In this document: positions 45,883-56,049 of the stretch, piece by piece
Layout: each line of letters starts with the position of its first letter
How positions within the stretch are numbered: the stretch's first letter is position 1
Assembly: GCF_003633715.1 (NCBI RefSeq)
Contig: NZ_RBIE01000001.1
Span: 605,331 to 669,330, forward strand
Reading direction: 5' to 3'
Length of the DNA stretch: 64,000 nt
Source of the DNA: Thermovibrio guaymasensis
GTDB lineage: Bacteria; Aquificota; Aquificia; Desulfurobacteriales; Desulfurobacteriaceae
Translations under genes and position numbers: made by a program
The notes under the pieces: generated by a model
The model's input: only the letters and a program-made list of their open reading frames with translations
Told to the model about the DNA's origin: nothing
Databases searched by the model: none

Positions 45883-47170
45883 GCTGGTTGGTGGGAAGTT
45901 AATGGGATCGCCTTCCCGTGTAAGTTCCTTTCACTTTGATTCAAGGGAAGTAGGAAAGGGAGCCCTCTTTGTTCCCCTTAAAGGAAGAAGGGATGGCCAT
46001 TCTTTTATTGAGGAGGCCTTTAAGAGGGGAGCTGTTGGCTCTTTAACGGAAAAGGAGTTCACAGTACCTCCAGGGAAGTTCGCAATTAAGGTTTCAAATG
46101 CATTTGAGGCGTTTAAGAAGGTTGCTCTTTACAAGCGTTCAAAGTTTTCAGGTACGGTAGTTGCTGTAACAGGAAGCGTTGGGAAGAGCACGACTAAGGA
46201 GCTCCTTTTTCACATTTTCTCTCCCTTCTTCTCTACTTACAGGAACAAGAGGAGTTTTAACAACGAAATTGGGGTAACGTATACTCTTTCAAATCTCCCC
46301 TCCTTTTCCAACCTCTACATTCAGGAAGTCGGAACAAACTCTCCTGGAGAAGTTTCACAGCTTAAGGCTTTAGTTAAGCCCCAAGTTTCTGTGATTACAA
46401 AAGTAGGAATTGCCCACACTGAGGGTTTTGGTTCATTGGAGGAGATTGTAAGGGAGAAGTTCTCTTTAACTGATGGGGTTGACCTAGCAGTTGTTCCTTA
46501 TCAGTTCTCTGACTACTCAAAGGCTAAGGAAACGATTACTTTTGGAGAGGAAGGTAACGTTAGGCTAGTATCTCTTGACTTAACTTCTAGAGGTTCCTTC
46601 TTTACCGTTGAGGCCTTCGGTGAGGAAGTTACCTTTAAAAGTCCAGTTCCGGGCTATTCTGTTGTTAATTCAACCCTTGTCGGTGTTGCTGTTTCTCGGT
46701 TTTTAGGGGTTTCTTTGAAGGAGCTCCCTTTCCTTGTAGAGACTTTTACTCCGCCTTCAGGTAGATTGAAAGTTGAGGACTACGGTTCAACAATTTTGAT
46801 TGACGATTCTTACAACGCAAACCCGGCCTCCTTTGAAAATGCAATAAAGGTCCTCTCTCTCTTTCCCAAAGAAAGAGTGGCAGTTGTCGGTCAAATGCTT
46901 GAGCTTGGTCCTTACTCAAGGGAAGAGCATAGAAAGTTGGCTCTTCTCCTTGAGAAAGCAGGTGTTTCTTTACTTGTAGCCTATGGGAAAGAGGCTTATT
47001 ATACCTATGAAGCCTTTAATGGTAAAAAGTTCTACTTCTCTGAGAGGGAGGAGTTGCTCTCTTTCTTTAGAGAATTTCCTCTTTACGGAAGAGTTATACT
47101 CGTTAAGGGTTCAAGGGGAAATAGACTTGAGGAGGTCTGTGAAATTATAAGGGAGAGGTTGAAGAGTTGA
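45860..47170 (+). CDS. murF: UDP-MurNAc-pentapeptide synthetase MurF
   Basis: Adds D-Ala-D-Ala to the UDP-MurNAc-tripeptide. In the 436 residues, the N-terminal domain (FHFDSREVGKGALFVPLKG) is followed by the P-loop VTGSVGKSTTKELLFHI, the NKRSFNNEIGVTYTL segment typical of MurF and the C-terminal IDDSYNANPASFENAIKVL. It starts at ATG 45860 within the end of murE, and its last bases overlap ddl, the enzyme that makes its D-Ala-D-Ala substrate. Confidence 0.95.
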   Translation: MRGEEVAELVGGKLMGSPSRVSSFHFDSREVGKGALFVPLKGRRDGHSFIEEAFKRGAVGSLTEKEFTVPPGKFAIKVSNAFEAFKKVALYKRSKFSGTVVAVTGSVGKSTTKELLFHIFSPFFSTYRNKRSFNNEIGVTYTLSNLPSFSNLYIQEVGTNSPGEVSQLKALVKPQVSVITKVGIAHTEGFGSLEEIVREKFSLTDGVDLAVVPYQFSDYSKAKETITFGEEGNVRLVSLDLTSRGSFFTVEAFGEEVTFKSPVPGYSVVNSTLVGVAVSRFLGVSLKELPFLVETFTPPSGRLKVEDYGSTILIDDSYNANPASFENAIKVLSLFPKERVAVVGQMLELGPYSREEHRKLALLLEKAGVSLLVAYGKEAYYTYEAFNGKKFYFSEREELLSFFREFPLYGRVILVKGSRGNRLEEVCEIIRERLKS

Positions 47171-48042
47171 AGGTAGCCGTTATTTATGGAGGGCCTTCAC
47201 CTGAGGCTGAAGTTTCAAAAAAGAGTGCGGAGAGCGTAATAAGGGCATTGAATAATTTAGGACATCAGGTCTTTCCTCTGGAGCTTTCTCCGGAGCTCCC
47301 CTTTAAACTTAGGGAGGTATCGCCTGATAAAGCTTTCCTCGTCCTCCATGGAAGCCCTGGGGAGGATGGAACAGTTCAGGGATTGCTTGATATCATGGGA
47401 ATTCCTTACACCGGTTGTGGTGTAATTTCAAGTGCCCTTTCAATGGATAAGGATTACACAAAGAGGCTCCTTTCATCCTACGGGATACCTGTTCCTTCAG
47501 GTATTACCCTTTTTAAGGGTGATAAGTTGGAAATGGTAGAGATACCCTGTATTGTTAAGCCCGCCAGAGCGGGTTCAAGCGTCGGCGTAACGCTTGTAAA
47601 GGAAGAGAAGAAACTTGATAAGGCCTTAGAGGAGGCTTTTAGGTACGACGATAAAGTCCTTGTAGAGGAGTACCTTCCAGGAAGAGAGCTCACCGTTGCC
47701 GTTCTTAATGGAAGGGCCCTCTCCCCTATTGAGATTGTTCCAGGTGGAGAGTTTTACGACTTTACAGCCAAGTACTCTTCACCTGTTACTAAGTACAAAG
47801 TACCGGCGGAGCTCCCTTTTAAGTTGGAGAGGAAACTTCGGAGTATAGCTGAGAAAGTCTATAAGGTCCTTGATTGCAGAGGAGCGGTAAGGGTTGATTT
47901 TAGGCTTAACTGGTACGGTTCACCTTTTGTTCTTGAGGTAAATACTATACCAGGTTTAACAGAGAGGAGTCTTTTACCTAAGGCTGCCCAAGCTGAAGGT
48001 ATTTCTTTTGAAGAATTAATAAAGGAGATGTTGAGGACTTGA
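47167..48042 (+). CDS. ddl: D-alanine:D-alanine ligase
   Basis: 291-residue ATP-grasp ligase producing D-Ala-D-Ala. Visible are the N-terminal YGGPSPEAEVSKKSAE, the substrate-binding LHGSPGEDGTVQGLLDIMG, PYTGCGVISSALSMDK, the ATP-grasp lysine region CIVKPARAGSSVGVTLV and the metal site FVLEVNTIPGLTE. It is compact compared with many Ddl enzymes but complete. The start is TTG, overlapping the murF stop (TTGA). Confidence 0.95.
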   Translation: MKVAVIYGGPSPEAEVSKKSAESVIRALNNLGHQVFPLELSPELPFKLREVSPDKAFLVLHGSPGEDGTVQGLLDIMGIPYTGCGVISSALSMDKDYTKRLLSSYGIPVPSGITLFKGDKLEMVEIPCIVKPARAGSSVGVTLVKEEKKLDKALEEAFRYDDKVLVEEYLPGRELTVAVLNGRALSPIEIVPGGEFYDFTAKYSSPVTKYKVPAELPFKLERKLRSIAEKVYKVLDCRGAVRVDFRLNWYGSPFVLEVNTIPGLTERSLLPKAAQAEGISFEELIKEMLRT

Positions 48043-48746
48043 AACGTCTCGTTATATTTATCTTCCTCTTTTTGTTTTTCGGTTTTGTTTTCTACGGTAT
48101 CTTAAATGCTCCGGGGCATCTTAAAGAAGTAGAAATTATCGTTGTAGAAAAACACGGTAATTGGAAGAAACAAATAAGCCAATATGTGGTTTCACTTATT
48201 CAGCCGGGTGAATCTATTTCCTCTGCTCTCATTGAAAAACTTTCCGATAAGCTAGATTCTTTTCCTTGGGTAAAGAAAGAGGAAGTTTCAGTTAAAGGAG
48301 ATAAATTAACAATTAAGGTCTGGGAAACCATTCCTACGTTTTACCTTTTCTTCAATAGAACCTATTACTTAATAGGTGATAATGACTTTGTTCTTGAAAA
48401 GAGTTCTAGAGCCATAAGGAGCTTGCCTGTTTACTACTACAAAGGAGCGGAGTCCCCTTTTGTGACAGATAGGGGGTTTTTAAAAATTAGAAAAACTGTT
48501 AAAATGGAAATTAAACTGGCCAACAATAGGATAAAGGAGTTGACTTTAAAGGGAGAACCGCCTCAAATTATTTTGAGTGATAACTTTATAACCCTAATCT
48601 TTAGAAAGGGGAGAATTATAGTTTATTTAGGAGCTGAAGGTACTTCTTGGGATAACTACAAAAAATTTATTTCCCTTGCAGGCTTTCTAAAGCCAGGAAT
48701 TTACGACTTTAGGTTCTACGACATGCTTACCCGGGGGAGGAAGTAA
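48039..48746 (+). CDS. ftsQ: Cell division protein FtsQ/DivIB-like
   Basis: 235 residues: short cytoplasmic N-terminus, one membrane helix (~4-22, LVIFIFLFLFFGFVFYGIL), a POTRA-like domain (~30-100, ALIEKLSDKLDSFPWVKKEE then VKGDKLTIKVWETIPTFYLF) and an FtsQ/DivIB beta domain. The family is poorly conserved; the call rests on this layout and on its place between ddl and ftsA. Start is TTG, overlapping ddl by 4 nt. FtsQ scaffolds the divisome in the periplasm. Confidence 0.82.
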   Translation: MKRLVIFIFLFLFFGFVFYGILNAPGHLKEVEIIVVEKHGNWKKQISQYVVSLIQPGESISSALIEKLSDKLDSFPWVKKEEVSVKGDKLTIKVWETIPTFYLFFNRTYYLIGDNDFVLEKSSRAIRSLPVYYYKGAESPFVTDRGFLKIRKTVKMEIKLANNRIKELTLKGEPPQIILSDNFITLIFRKGRIIVYLGAEGTSWDNYKKFISLAGFLKPGIYDFRFYDMLTRGRK

Positions 48747-49987
48747 TGGTTACAGAGAAGAAGATACTGACTATTGATTTGGGAACCAGTTCAATCAGGA
48801 CTGCTCTTACGCTCGTTAAGGGGGATAAGAAGCATACTACAATTGCGACTACTCCTTCTAGAGGTATAAAGAACGGAAGTATAATCAACGTTCCATCGGC
48901 TAAAGATTCTTTACGTTCGGCTCTCAACAAACTGAAGCTTGAATCAACTTCGGCCGTTCCCCTTGAAGCTTACGTTATAGTTCCTGGTGGATGTACCTTA
49001 GGTTATGAGGTTGAAGCAAAGATTTCCTTCCCCGGGATTAAGACTATAAACTACAATGATGTTAATATGGTTAAAAATAAGATAAAAGAGGAAATAAGGA
49101 GGAAGAAAGGTCTAACCCTTAAGAACATCTATGAAATCATCCATATACTACCCCAAGAGTTTATAGTTGACAACGTTGACGGTATACAAAACCCTATAGG
49201 CCATTCAGGTAGAGAGCTTAGTATGAGGGCTTTTGTTATCTTGGCCTCTAAGGCCTACTTAAAGACTCTAGATCAGCTTTTAAAAGAGGTAGGTCTTAAA
49301 CTTAGAGGAGTTGTACTTCAGACTCTTGCTTCTTATTACGCAGTTAAAGACGATAAAACTTACTTTAACAATAACCTATTTATCTACCTTGGAGCAGGGA
49401 ATACAGAGGTCCTTTACCTGAGGGAAGATGCTCCAGTTTTCTTTAAGCATGAACCTTTTGGAGCTGAAGATATAATAGATTTTATCATTCAGCAGTTAAA
49501 AGTTAGTAGGAATGAGGCTGAAAGGCTATTTAATGAATATGGAAGTGCTTATGCCTTCAGCGTTAATCCAGAGGAGGTAATAAATATAAATTATGGAACT
49601 AAGACTTTGAGAGTTCAAAGAATCTTGATTCCTGCTCTTATTCACCTTCAGCTTAAGAAGTTAGCTAAAGACATAAAGAAAGCCTTAGAAAATGAAGACC
49701 CATCCTTTCTAACTCACCTTAATAGAGTTTATGTTACCGGTGGGTTTGCTAAGCTCAAGGATATGCCGGTTCTCCTGGAGAAACTCTTTAAAGCTCCTAT
49801 TGTGGTTGTTTCTCCTGAAGGAGAGTTGAAAGATCCCTCTCTATCTCCAATAGAAGGAGTAGTTAACTATGTACTCTCCCTCAATAAACGAGAAAGGCTT
49901 ACTGATATTAAAGAGGATCTTACTAAGGATTACGGTAAAGAAGGTTTATTCTCTACAATATGGCGCTTTTTAACCCAGTATATTTAA
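48746..49987 (+). CDS. ftsA: Cell division protein FtsA
   Basis: 413-residue actin-like ATPase that tethers FtsZ to the membrane. Phosphate 1 motif LTIDLGTSSIRTALTLV, the 1C subdomain (~80-165), phosphate 2 FIYLGAGNTEVLYL and the adenosine loop VYVTGGFAKLKDMPVLLE are visible. The C-terminus ends in the amphipathic stretch LFSTIWRFLTQYI, the membrane-targeting helix. The start overlaps the ftsQ stop by one base, and ftsZ follows after 10 nt. Confidence 0.93.
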   Translation: MVTEKKILTIDLGTSSIRTALTLVKGDKKHTTIATTPSRGIKNGSIINVPSAKDSLRSALNKLKLESTSAVPLEAYVIVPGGCTLGYEVEAKISFPGIKTINYNDVNMVKNKIKEEIRRKKGLTLKNIYEIIHILPQEFIVDNVDGIQNPIGHSGRELSMRAFVILASKAYLKTLDQLLKEVGLKLRGVVLQTLASYYAVKDDKTYFNNNLFIYLGAGNTEVLYLREDAPVFFKHEPFGAEDIIDFIIQQLKVSRNEAERLFNEYGSAYAFSVNPEEVININYGTKTLRVQRILIPALIHLQLKKLAKDIKKALENEDPSFLTHLNRVYVTGGFAKLKDMPVLLEKLFKAPIVVVSPEGELKDPSLSPIEGVVNYVLSLNKRERLTDIKEDLTKDYGKEGLFSTIWRFLTQYI

Positions 49988-49997
49988 GGAGGTGTAG

Positions 49998-51089
49998 ATG
50001 TTTGATATAGCTGATGATCTTTTCCAGGGGCCTGTAATAAAGGTAGTGGGAGTTGGAGGAGGCGGAGGTAATGCTGTTTCCCGAATGTTTGAAATGGGAA
50101 TAGAAGGGGTAGAGTTTATAGCTATTAATACTGATGCTCAAGTCCTCTCAAAACTTCCTATTCCCGTCAAAGTTCAGATAGGTGAGAAGTTAACTAAGGG
50201 ACTTGGTGCTGGTGGAAAACCTGAGATTGGCGAGCAGGCAGCTCTGGAGGATGAGCCTAAAATAAGGGAAGTCCTTGAAGGTTCCGATATGGTTTTCATA
50301 ACTGCCGGAATGGGCGGAGGTACGGGAACGGGAGCTGCTCCGATTGTTGCTAAAGTTGCTAAGGACATGGGAATACTTACCATTGGCGTTGTTACCCGCC
50401 CCTTTGACTTTGAAGGTAGGAGAAGGCAGGAGTTTGCCGAGGCGGGGATCAGAAGGTTAAAGGAGTTTGTTGATACTCTGATGGTTATTCCAAACCAAAA
50501 ACTCCTTACAATAGCTCCCAAGGATATGAACATCCTTAATGCTTTTAAACTTGCAGATAACGTTCTCTATCAGGCAGTAAAAGGGATAAGTGAAGTTATT
50601 ACAAGGCCTGGCCTTATTAACCTTGATTTTGCAGACGTTAAGACTGTTATGCACAGTGGAGGTTATGCCCTGATTGGTATAGGAGAGGCCAGCGGAGAGG
50701 ATAGAGCCTTAACTGCAGCAAGGAAGGCAATAGATAACCCTCTCCTTGAAAACGTTCAAGTTGAAGGAGCAAGTAGAATCCTTGTAAATATAACCGGAGG
50801 AAGTGATTTAACGCTTGATGAGGCTTATGCTGCTGCTTCTTTAATAAAGGAGAGGGCAAAGAGGGATGATACTAATTTCTTCTTTGGAGTTACTATGGAC
50901 GATAGCCTTGAAGGTTCAATAGAGGTTACTGTTATTGCTACGGGATTTGATGAAAAAGGGAGGCCTTTAGCAACAGGATTTACTAACTTTAGTAGGCCTC
51001 AAACTGCAGCTCCTTTCCAAACGACAGAGGCTGTTGATGAACTTGATATTGATATATCTAAAATACTTGAGCAGCTTAAGGAAGACTAG
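49998..51089 (+). CDS. ftsZ: Cell division GTPase FtsZ
   Basis: 363-residue tubulin homologue forming the division ring. Nucleotide-binding motifs are [14 protein letters not shown], the tubulin signature [12 protein letters not shown] and [13 protein letters not shown]. The synergy loop [20 protein letters not shown] and a short C-terminal conserved tail ([17 protein letters not shown]) follow after a brief linker. GGAGGT lies five bases before the ATG. A gap of about 54 nt separates it from cheZ; I saw no clear terminator there. Confidence 0.97.
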   Translation: MFDIADDLFQGPVIKVVGVGGGGGNAVSRMFEMGIEGVEFIAINTDAQVLSKLPIPVKVQIGEKLTKGLGAGGKPEIGEQAALEDEPKIREVLEGSDMVFITAGMGGGTGTGAAPIVAKVAKDMGILTIGVVTRPFDFEGRRRQEFAEAGIRRLKEFVDTLMVIPNQKLLTIAPKDMNILNAFKLADNVLYQAVKGISEVITRPGLINLDFADVKTVMHSGGYALIGIGEASGEDRALTAARKAIDNPLLENVQVEGASRILVNITGGSDLTLDEAYAAASLIKERAKRDDTNFFFGVTMDDSLEGSIEVTVIATGFDEKGRPLATGFTNFSRPQTAAPFQTTEAVDELDIDISKILEQLKED

Positions 51090-51143
51090 GTTAAAAAACT
51101 TCTAGCTTTCTCCGAAAATGATTATTGAGTGGGGGGATCTGAA

Positions 51144-51662
51144 ATGGAGAAGAACCTCTTAAAGGAAGTTAAGGAACTTCTTGACCTTGTAAAGTCTTTT
51201 AAAGACGAAATCTCTGATATTTCAAAGAAGAAGGAAGGTTTCAGTTTAGCTAATGATCACATAGAGAGCGCTATAAGTGAGAGTGAAGAGGCAACTAAAA
51301 GGCTGATAGAATCGATAGGGAAGACCTTAGAAGATCTAAACTACCTTTTGGAACTTTCTTCTCAAATTGAAGATGAATCCTTAAGAGAGAAGTTGATTGG
51401 GAAACTAAAGGAAATTATCTCCCGTTTAACTTCTGATTTAACTCTTCTTGAATTTCAGGATATACTGGCTCAGAGACTCTTAAAGGTAAAATCGTTTTTA
51501 AATGATATTGAAAAGAGCATTCTTAGAATAGCTCTTCTTGTTGGTATAGAGGAAATGCCTGCTGAAGAGCCTGAGCTCAGGAAAAAGATGGAGGAGCTCC
51601 AGTGGAAGAGAGAAATTACTCAAGAAGACGTTGATGAGATAATGAAACAGTTTGGGCTTTAG
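51144..51662 (+). CDS. cheZ: CheY-P phosphatase CheZ-like
   Basis: 172 residues from ATG 51144, with a G-rich ribosome site just upstream. The chain is all-helical, as in CheZ. The dephosphorylation motif is LLEFQDILAQRLLKV, where D106 and Q110 match the Asp and catalytic Gln of CheZ (DFQDLTGQ). The C-terminal tail EDVDEIMKQFGL resembles the CheY-docking peptide at the CheZ C-terminus. It would reset CheY after phosphorylation by CheA. It heads the chemotaxis gene set and precedes cheA by 11 nt. Confidence 0.85.
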   Translation: MEKNLLKEVKELLDLVKSFKDEISDISKKKEGFSLANDHIESAISESEEATKRLIESIGKTLEDLNYLLELSSQIEDESLREKLIGKLKEIISRLTSDLTLLEFQDILAQRLLKVKSFLNDIEKSILRIALLVGIEEMPAEEPELRKKMEELQWKREITQEDVDEIMKQFGL

Positions 51663-51673
51663 GGAGAGGAACT

Positions 51674-53656
51674 ATGAAGGTAGAGATTCCCGAAGAGTTA
51701 AAAGAGATTTTAGACGAGTTTTTAGTTGAAGCCTCAGAAATTCTGGAAAACCTTGATCAGGACTTGGTGGACCTTGAGAATAACCCGGAAGATAAAGAGC
51801 TCCTTAACAAAATTTTCCGTGGAATGCATACCTTAAAGGGAGGGGCTGGTTTTTTAAACCTAACGACGATAGTTGAGATTGCCCATAGGATAGAGGACAT
51901 CTTCAACAAGTTAAGGAACAATGAGCTCAAGCTTACTCCAGAGATAATGGACGTTATCTTAGAAGGTATTGATCAGCTTAAGGTTTCCCTTGAAATGTTA
52001 AAGGAAAACTCTGAACTTCCCGACCTTTCAGAAGTAGAACCTATTTTAAAGAAACTTGATTCAATACTTAAAGGTGAAACGCCTGAACAAGAATCTTCAG
52101 AAAGTTCTTCAGATTCTCAAGGAGGTAAAGGAGATATTGAGTTTGTTGAAGGTATTTCGGATACTTTAAAAGAGCTGATAAAAAAGTATCCAGGAAAGGA
52201 CCTTTCTCAAATACTTGAAGAAATTATCCTCCTACCTCCCGATAAAAGACCTATGGAGGTTATCCCTGAAATAGAGAAGCTAATAGAGGAAGGTAAAGAT
52301 GTTAAAGACTTAATAAAGAAGAAATCCACTGAAAAAGTCAAAGAAGGAGCTTCTGCTCAGTCTCAAAGCCAGCCACAACCGCAACCACAGTCGCAACCTC
52401 GGTCTCAGAAAACTTCAACGCCTTCCTCTACCCAGCCAAAAAAGACAAAGACCGAAAAGAAAAGTTCTGAAACTATAAGAGTTGATGTAGAAAGGGTAGA
52501 AAACTTAATGAACTTGGTTGGAGAGATTGTCCTTGATAGGAACAGAATTTTAAGGGTAACTGCCGAGGTAGAGAAGGAGTGTAAATCAGAAGCTGTAGAG
52601 CAGTTAGTTGAAGCAGTTACTAGTCTTGATAGGACTGTTAGCGACCTTCAGGTTGCTGTTATGAAGTTGAGGATGCAACCTATTAAGAAAATATTTAGTA
52701 AGTTCCCTCGTCTTGTTAGAGACCTTGCGAGGAAACTGAATAAGAAAGTTCAGCTGATTATAGAAGGTGAAGATACAGAGCTTGACCGTTCAATCTTAGA
52801 TAAGTTAGAGGATCCTTTGATTCACCTTGTAAGGAATGCTCTTGATCACGGGATAGAACCTCCTGAAGAAAGGATAGCAAAAGGTAAACCTGAAGTTGGA
52901 ACTGTTCGTCTCTTTGCCTACCATGAAGGAGATCACATAATAGTTGGGATTCAGGATGATGGAAGGGGAATAGACCCAGAGAAAGTTAAGAAAAAGGCTT
53001 TAGAAAAAGGGCTGATTACTCCTGAGCAGGCCGTCCAAATGAGTGATAAGGAAGCCTACGAACTGATATTTATGCCTGGTTTCTCAACTGCAGAGAAGGT
53101 TAGCGATGTATCAGGTCGTGGAGTTGGAATGGACGTTGTTGCAAGTACGATTCATTCTTTAAGGGGATCTATTGAAATTGAAAGTGAACTTGGTAAAGGA
53201 ACAACAATTATCCTTAAACTTCCTTTAACTGTTGCAATTATTAGAACTTTAATGATAGGTGTTAACGGTCAGGTTTATGCTGTTCCTCTCCACTCTGTTG
53301 TTGAGGTGGTTAGGTACGATGAAAATTTAGTAAAAGATGTTGGAAAATTTAAAAGTTTTATGCTTAGAGAAGAGGTTCTTCCTCTCTTTTCCCTCAACGA
53401 ACTCCTTGAACTTCCCGATAAGGATCAGAAGCACTTTGTAGTTATAGTAAAGGTAGGAGAAAAGTATATAGCTGTTTCTATAGAGAACCTCCTTGGAGAA
53501 GAGGAAATTGTTATCAAGTCCCTTGGAGAACTCCTAGCGGATATTCCTGGAATTGCCGGCGCAACGATTGCTGGTGATGGAAGAGTTGTTCTAATTCTTG
53601 ATCTAAACTCTCTCCTTTCTGACTATAAAGTAAAACTAATTGGAGCAAAGGTATGA
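51674..53656 (+). CDS. cheA: Chemotaxis histidine kinase CheA
   Basis: 660 residues. The P1/Hpt domain (~1-115) has the phosphorylated His52 in GMHTLKGGAGF. Instead of a recognisable P2 there is a short helical segment (~155-215, LKELIKKYPGKDLSQILEE) and a Ser/Gln/Pro-rich linker (~225-260, QSQPQPQPQSQPRSQ). Then come the dimerisation domain P3 (DVERVENLMNLVGEIVLDRN), the ATPase P4 (HLVRNALDHGIEPPEER, DDGRGIDPEKV, GRGVGMDVVAS) and the CheW-like P5. It phosphorylates CheY and CheV under receptor control. It overlaps cheW by 4 nt. Confidence 0.95.
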   Translation: MKVEIPEELKEILDEFLVEASEILENLDQDLVDLENNPEDKELLNKIFRGMHTLKGGAGFLNLTTIVEIAHRIEDIFNKLRNNELKLTPEIMDVILEGIDQLKVSLEMLKENSELPDLSEVEPILKKLDSILKGETPEQESSESSSDSQGGKGDIEFVEGISDTLKELIKKYPGKDLSQILEEIILLPPDKRPMEVIPEIEKLIEEGKDVKDLIKKKSTEKVKEGASAQSQSQPQPQPQSQPRSQKTSTPSSTQPKKTKTEKKSSETIRVDVERVENLMNLVGEIVLDRNRILRVTAEVEKECKSEAVEQLVEAVTSLDRTVSDLQVAVMKLRMQPIKKIFSKFPRLVRDLARKLNKKVQLIIEGEDTELDRSILDKLEDPLIHLVRNALDHGIEPPEERIAKGKPEVGTVRLFAYHEGDHIIVGIQDDGRGIDPEKVKKKALEKGLITPEQAVQMSDKEAYELIFMPGFSTAEKVSDVSGRGVGMDVVASTIHSLRGSIEIESELGKGTTIILKLPLTVAIIRTLMIGVNGQVYAVPLHSVVEVVRYDENLVKDVGKFKSFMLREEVLPLFSLNELLELPDKDQKHFVVIVKVGEKYIAVSIENLLGEEEIVIKSLGELLADIPGIAGATIAGDGRVVLILDLNSLLSDYKVKLIGAKV

Positions 53657-54159
53657 AGGAGAATAGGGAAAGTAAAGATATGAACATCCTAGGTGTAGAG
53701 GAATTAATAGGGGAAGTACGGGAGAAAGAAATACAGGTAATAGCCTTTAAACTCTCTGAGGAGCTTGTTGGAGTTCCGATAGAGCAAGTTATTGAAATTA
53801 CCAGTAATAAAGATATAACTCCTGTTCCCAAAGCTCCTTCTTACGTTATAGGTGTTATGAATCTTAGGGGAAAGATAGTTCCAGTTATTAACCTTAAGGA
53901 ACACCTTGGAATACCATTTACAATACCCGAAAACATTTATAGTGAAAACAAGATAGTAATTCTTGAAACTCCAAAAGGGGACGTTGGCGTTATAGTGGAC
54001 AGAATTGTCGGTTCAATTAAGTTCCCGGAGGACGAAATACTTCCTGAGCCTATAGGAACGGTAGGTATTGATATTAAGTTTATCAGCGGAGTTGTTCAGC
54101 TTGAGGAGGAGCTTTTAATAATTTTAAACATTGAATCAATTTTTAATAGGGAGGAGTAA
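53653..54159 (+). CDS. cheW: Chemotaxis coupling protein CheW
   Basis: 168 residues with a single CheW domain (~25-165) that joins CheA to the receptor: [40 protein letters not shown] with its conserved NLRG...P...NL, and [18 protein letters not shown]. About 20 extra residues precede the domain. The ATG overlaps the cheA stop (ATGA). The receptor gene follows one base later. Confidence 0.95.
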   Translation: MKENRESKDMNILGVEELIGEVREKEIQVIAFKLSEELVGVPIEQVIEITSNKDITPVPKAPSYVIGVMNLRGKIVPVINLKEHLGIPFTIPENIYSENKIVILETPKGDVGVIVDRIVGSIKFPEDEILPEPIGTVGIDIKFISGVVQLEEELLIILNIESIFNREE

Positions 54160-54160
54160 G

Positions 54161-56044
54161 ATGTTTTGCTCATGGGAAAGGAAAGAGTTGGAGAGGTTGA
54201 AGGGGGAAATTGAAAATTTAATGGCTGAAAAGAAAAAGCTTGAGGAAGAACTTGCACAGATTAAGAAGGAGAGAGATTCCTTAAAGGAGGAACTATCAGC
54301 ATGTTCTCAAAGGGTAATTTCCTATCGGAAAGAGAATGAGGAGTTAAAAAAGAAAATTGACCAGTTGGATAACGACGTTTACACTTACAAGCAAATTCTT
54401 GATTCCCTAATGGAGGAAGCCATATTTGTTGCTACGGCGGACTTTAAACCCGGAAGAGCCGGCAATGAAATTGTCTATGCTAACAGGCGTGCCTTTGAAA
54501 TAGCTAATAAGTGGAGGGACGTCTTTATCTCTGAATTTGGAGTTGATCCAGACAAGCTAATAGGAACTAGCATTCACGTTTTCCATAAGGACCCAGAGAG
54601 GGTTAAGGAGCTCCTGAAGGCTACCAGACCCGGTGAGCATAAGAAGAATGCCGATATTCAAATAGGTCCGTACGTTATGGCCTCTTACCGCCATGCAATT
54701 GCAAATAAAGATGGAAGCATTCGTTATTACGTAGCAACCTGGAGGGATGCAACTGCTGATAAACAGGTTGAGGAACAGCTTGAGAAGGCAAGCCGTATGT
54801 TCCTTCAAAACTTGAGGGCTACGAAACAGTCTCTTGTGAATAACCTTGCAACGATTGTTGCTGTGTCGGTGGCAATTAAGGAACTTAAGGACGTTCTTGA
54901 TCTTTCAGAAAAACAGATTGATGCTGCCGAGGATATTGAAAATGCTGTTAATAAACTCGTTGAAGTTTCAAACAAGCTTATAGAGAATTACCGTTTTGTT
55001 CTGAATGAGCTTGAGAAGGCAGAGAAGAAGACTGTTGAGTCTATTTCTCAAATGGAGAACATAAGGGATATTACCCGCGAGATGGAAGAAGTTGTTCATG
55101 CCCTTCAAGTACAAACAGAGCAGATAGATAGGGTTGTTGAGGTAATTACTTCAATTACCGAGCAGACTAACCTCCTTGCCCTTAACGCTGCAATAGAGGC
55201 TGCAAGGGCAGGTGAGGCAGGAAGGGGATTTGCCGTGGTTGCAGACGAAGTTAGAAAGCTTGCAGAGAGGACCAACAAGTCTGCAAGTGAAATTAGAGAA
55301 GTTGTCAAGAACATGAGAGAGCAAATGAATAAGACTGCTGAGATTACTAGTAGAGGCGTAAATGCCGTTGAAGAAGGAATGAAATTCTTCAAGAGCAACC
55401 AAGAAGTTTACAACTCTTTGAGGAACTCTTCCTACGAAGTTCAGCGTGTTATTGATAGTATGACCGACATAGTTAAACTTCAGAAAGAGAAGATAGAGCA
55501 AATTGTTAAGAATATTCAGCTTTCAAATAAACTCATTGGTACTGTTAAGGAGCAATCAGATAAAATTATTAAAATTGCTGAGAAGACGGACACTTCCTTA
55601 CACAAAATTTGGGAAACCTTCTACATCTTTGATCTTGGAGATGCAGCTGTTTTACTTGATAGACTGGCTAAACTTGCTGAATTTGCTGCAAAAATCAATG
55701 AAGCTGTTAAAGGAAAGTTCATTGAGGGTATCAATCCAGATACTACAATTCTCTCAGAGGTAGATTCTCTAATAAGATTGATTTCTCTTCAAAACAAGGA
55801 TATCCTTGAGCTCATTAAGAAATATCCTCAGATTGAAACTTACTTCTCAGAACTGGAGGATCAGTTCTTTGAGATAAAACTTCTCCTGAAGGAGCTCTTC
55901 ATTGCTATGAATAATGATGATGTAAATGAGATTAAGGAAAAGGAGAGTGAGATATCCTCAATTATTAATAAGATTTCTGAAAATTTAGTTCAAGCTATTT
56001 CTGAGATCATTCTCAGTCAGAAGAAAAAGGCTAATAAAGGGTAA
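54161..56044 (+). CDS. Soluble PAS-containing methyl-accepting chemotaxis protein
   Basis: 627 residues from ATG 54161, preceded by GGGAGGAG; the earlier ATG at 54131 lies inside cheW. No membrane helix is seen, so this is a cytoplasmic receptor. Order: coiled coil (~4-75), PAS domain (~80-200, [20 protein letters not shown] to [16 protein letters not shown]), helical signalling domain with the receptor tip [20 protein letters not shown] and [20 protein letters not shown] (~335-380), and a C-terminal helical part (~480-627). The ligand is unknown; PAS suggests redox, oxygen or a small metabolite. It is the only receptor in this cluster. Confidence 0.92.
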   Translation: MFCSWERKELERLKGEIENLMAEKKKLEEELAQIKKERDSLKEELSACSQRVISYRKENEELKKKIDQLDNDVYTYKQILDSLMEEAIFVATADFKPGRAGNEIVYANRRAFEIANKWRDVFISEFGVDPDKLIGTSIHVFHKDPERVKELLKATRPGEHKKNADIQIGPYVMASYRHAIANKDGSIRYYVATWRDATADKQVEEQLEKASRMFLQNLRATKQSLVNNLATIVAVSVAIKELKDVLDLSEKQIDAAEDIENAVNKLVEVSNKLIENYRFVLNELEKAEKKTVESISQMENIRDITREMEEVVHALQVQTEQIDRVVEVITSITEQTNLLALNAAIEAARAGEAGRGFAVVADEVRKLAERTNKSASEIREVVKNMREQMNKTAEITSRGVNAVEEGMKFFKSNQEVYNSLRNSSYEVQRVIDSMTDIVKLQKEKIEQIVKNIQLSNKLIGTVKEQSDKIIKIAEKTDTSLHKIWETFYIFDLGDAAVLLDRLAKLAEFAAKINEAVKGKFIEGINPDTTILSEVDSLIRLISLQNKDILELIKKYPQIETYFSELEDQFFEIKLLLKELFIAMNNDDVNEIKEKESEISSIINKISENLVQAISEIILSQKKKANKG

Positions 56045-56049
56045 AGGAG

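Noticed and set aside
55151-55501. 116-codon antisense frame within the chemoreceptor gene
   Set aside because: Arises opposite the conserved receptor tip; no start signal and no recognisable protein.
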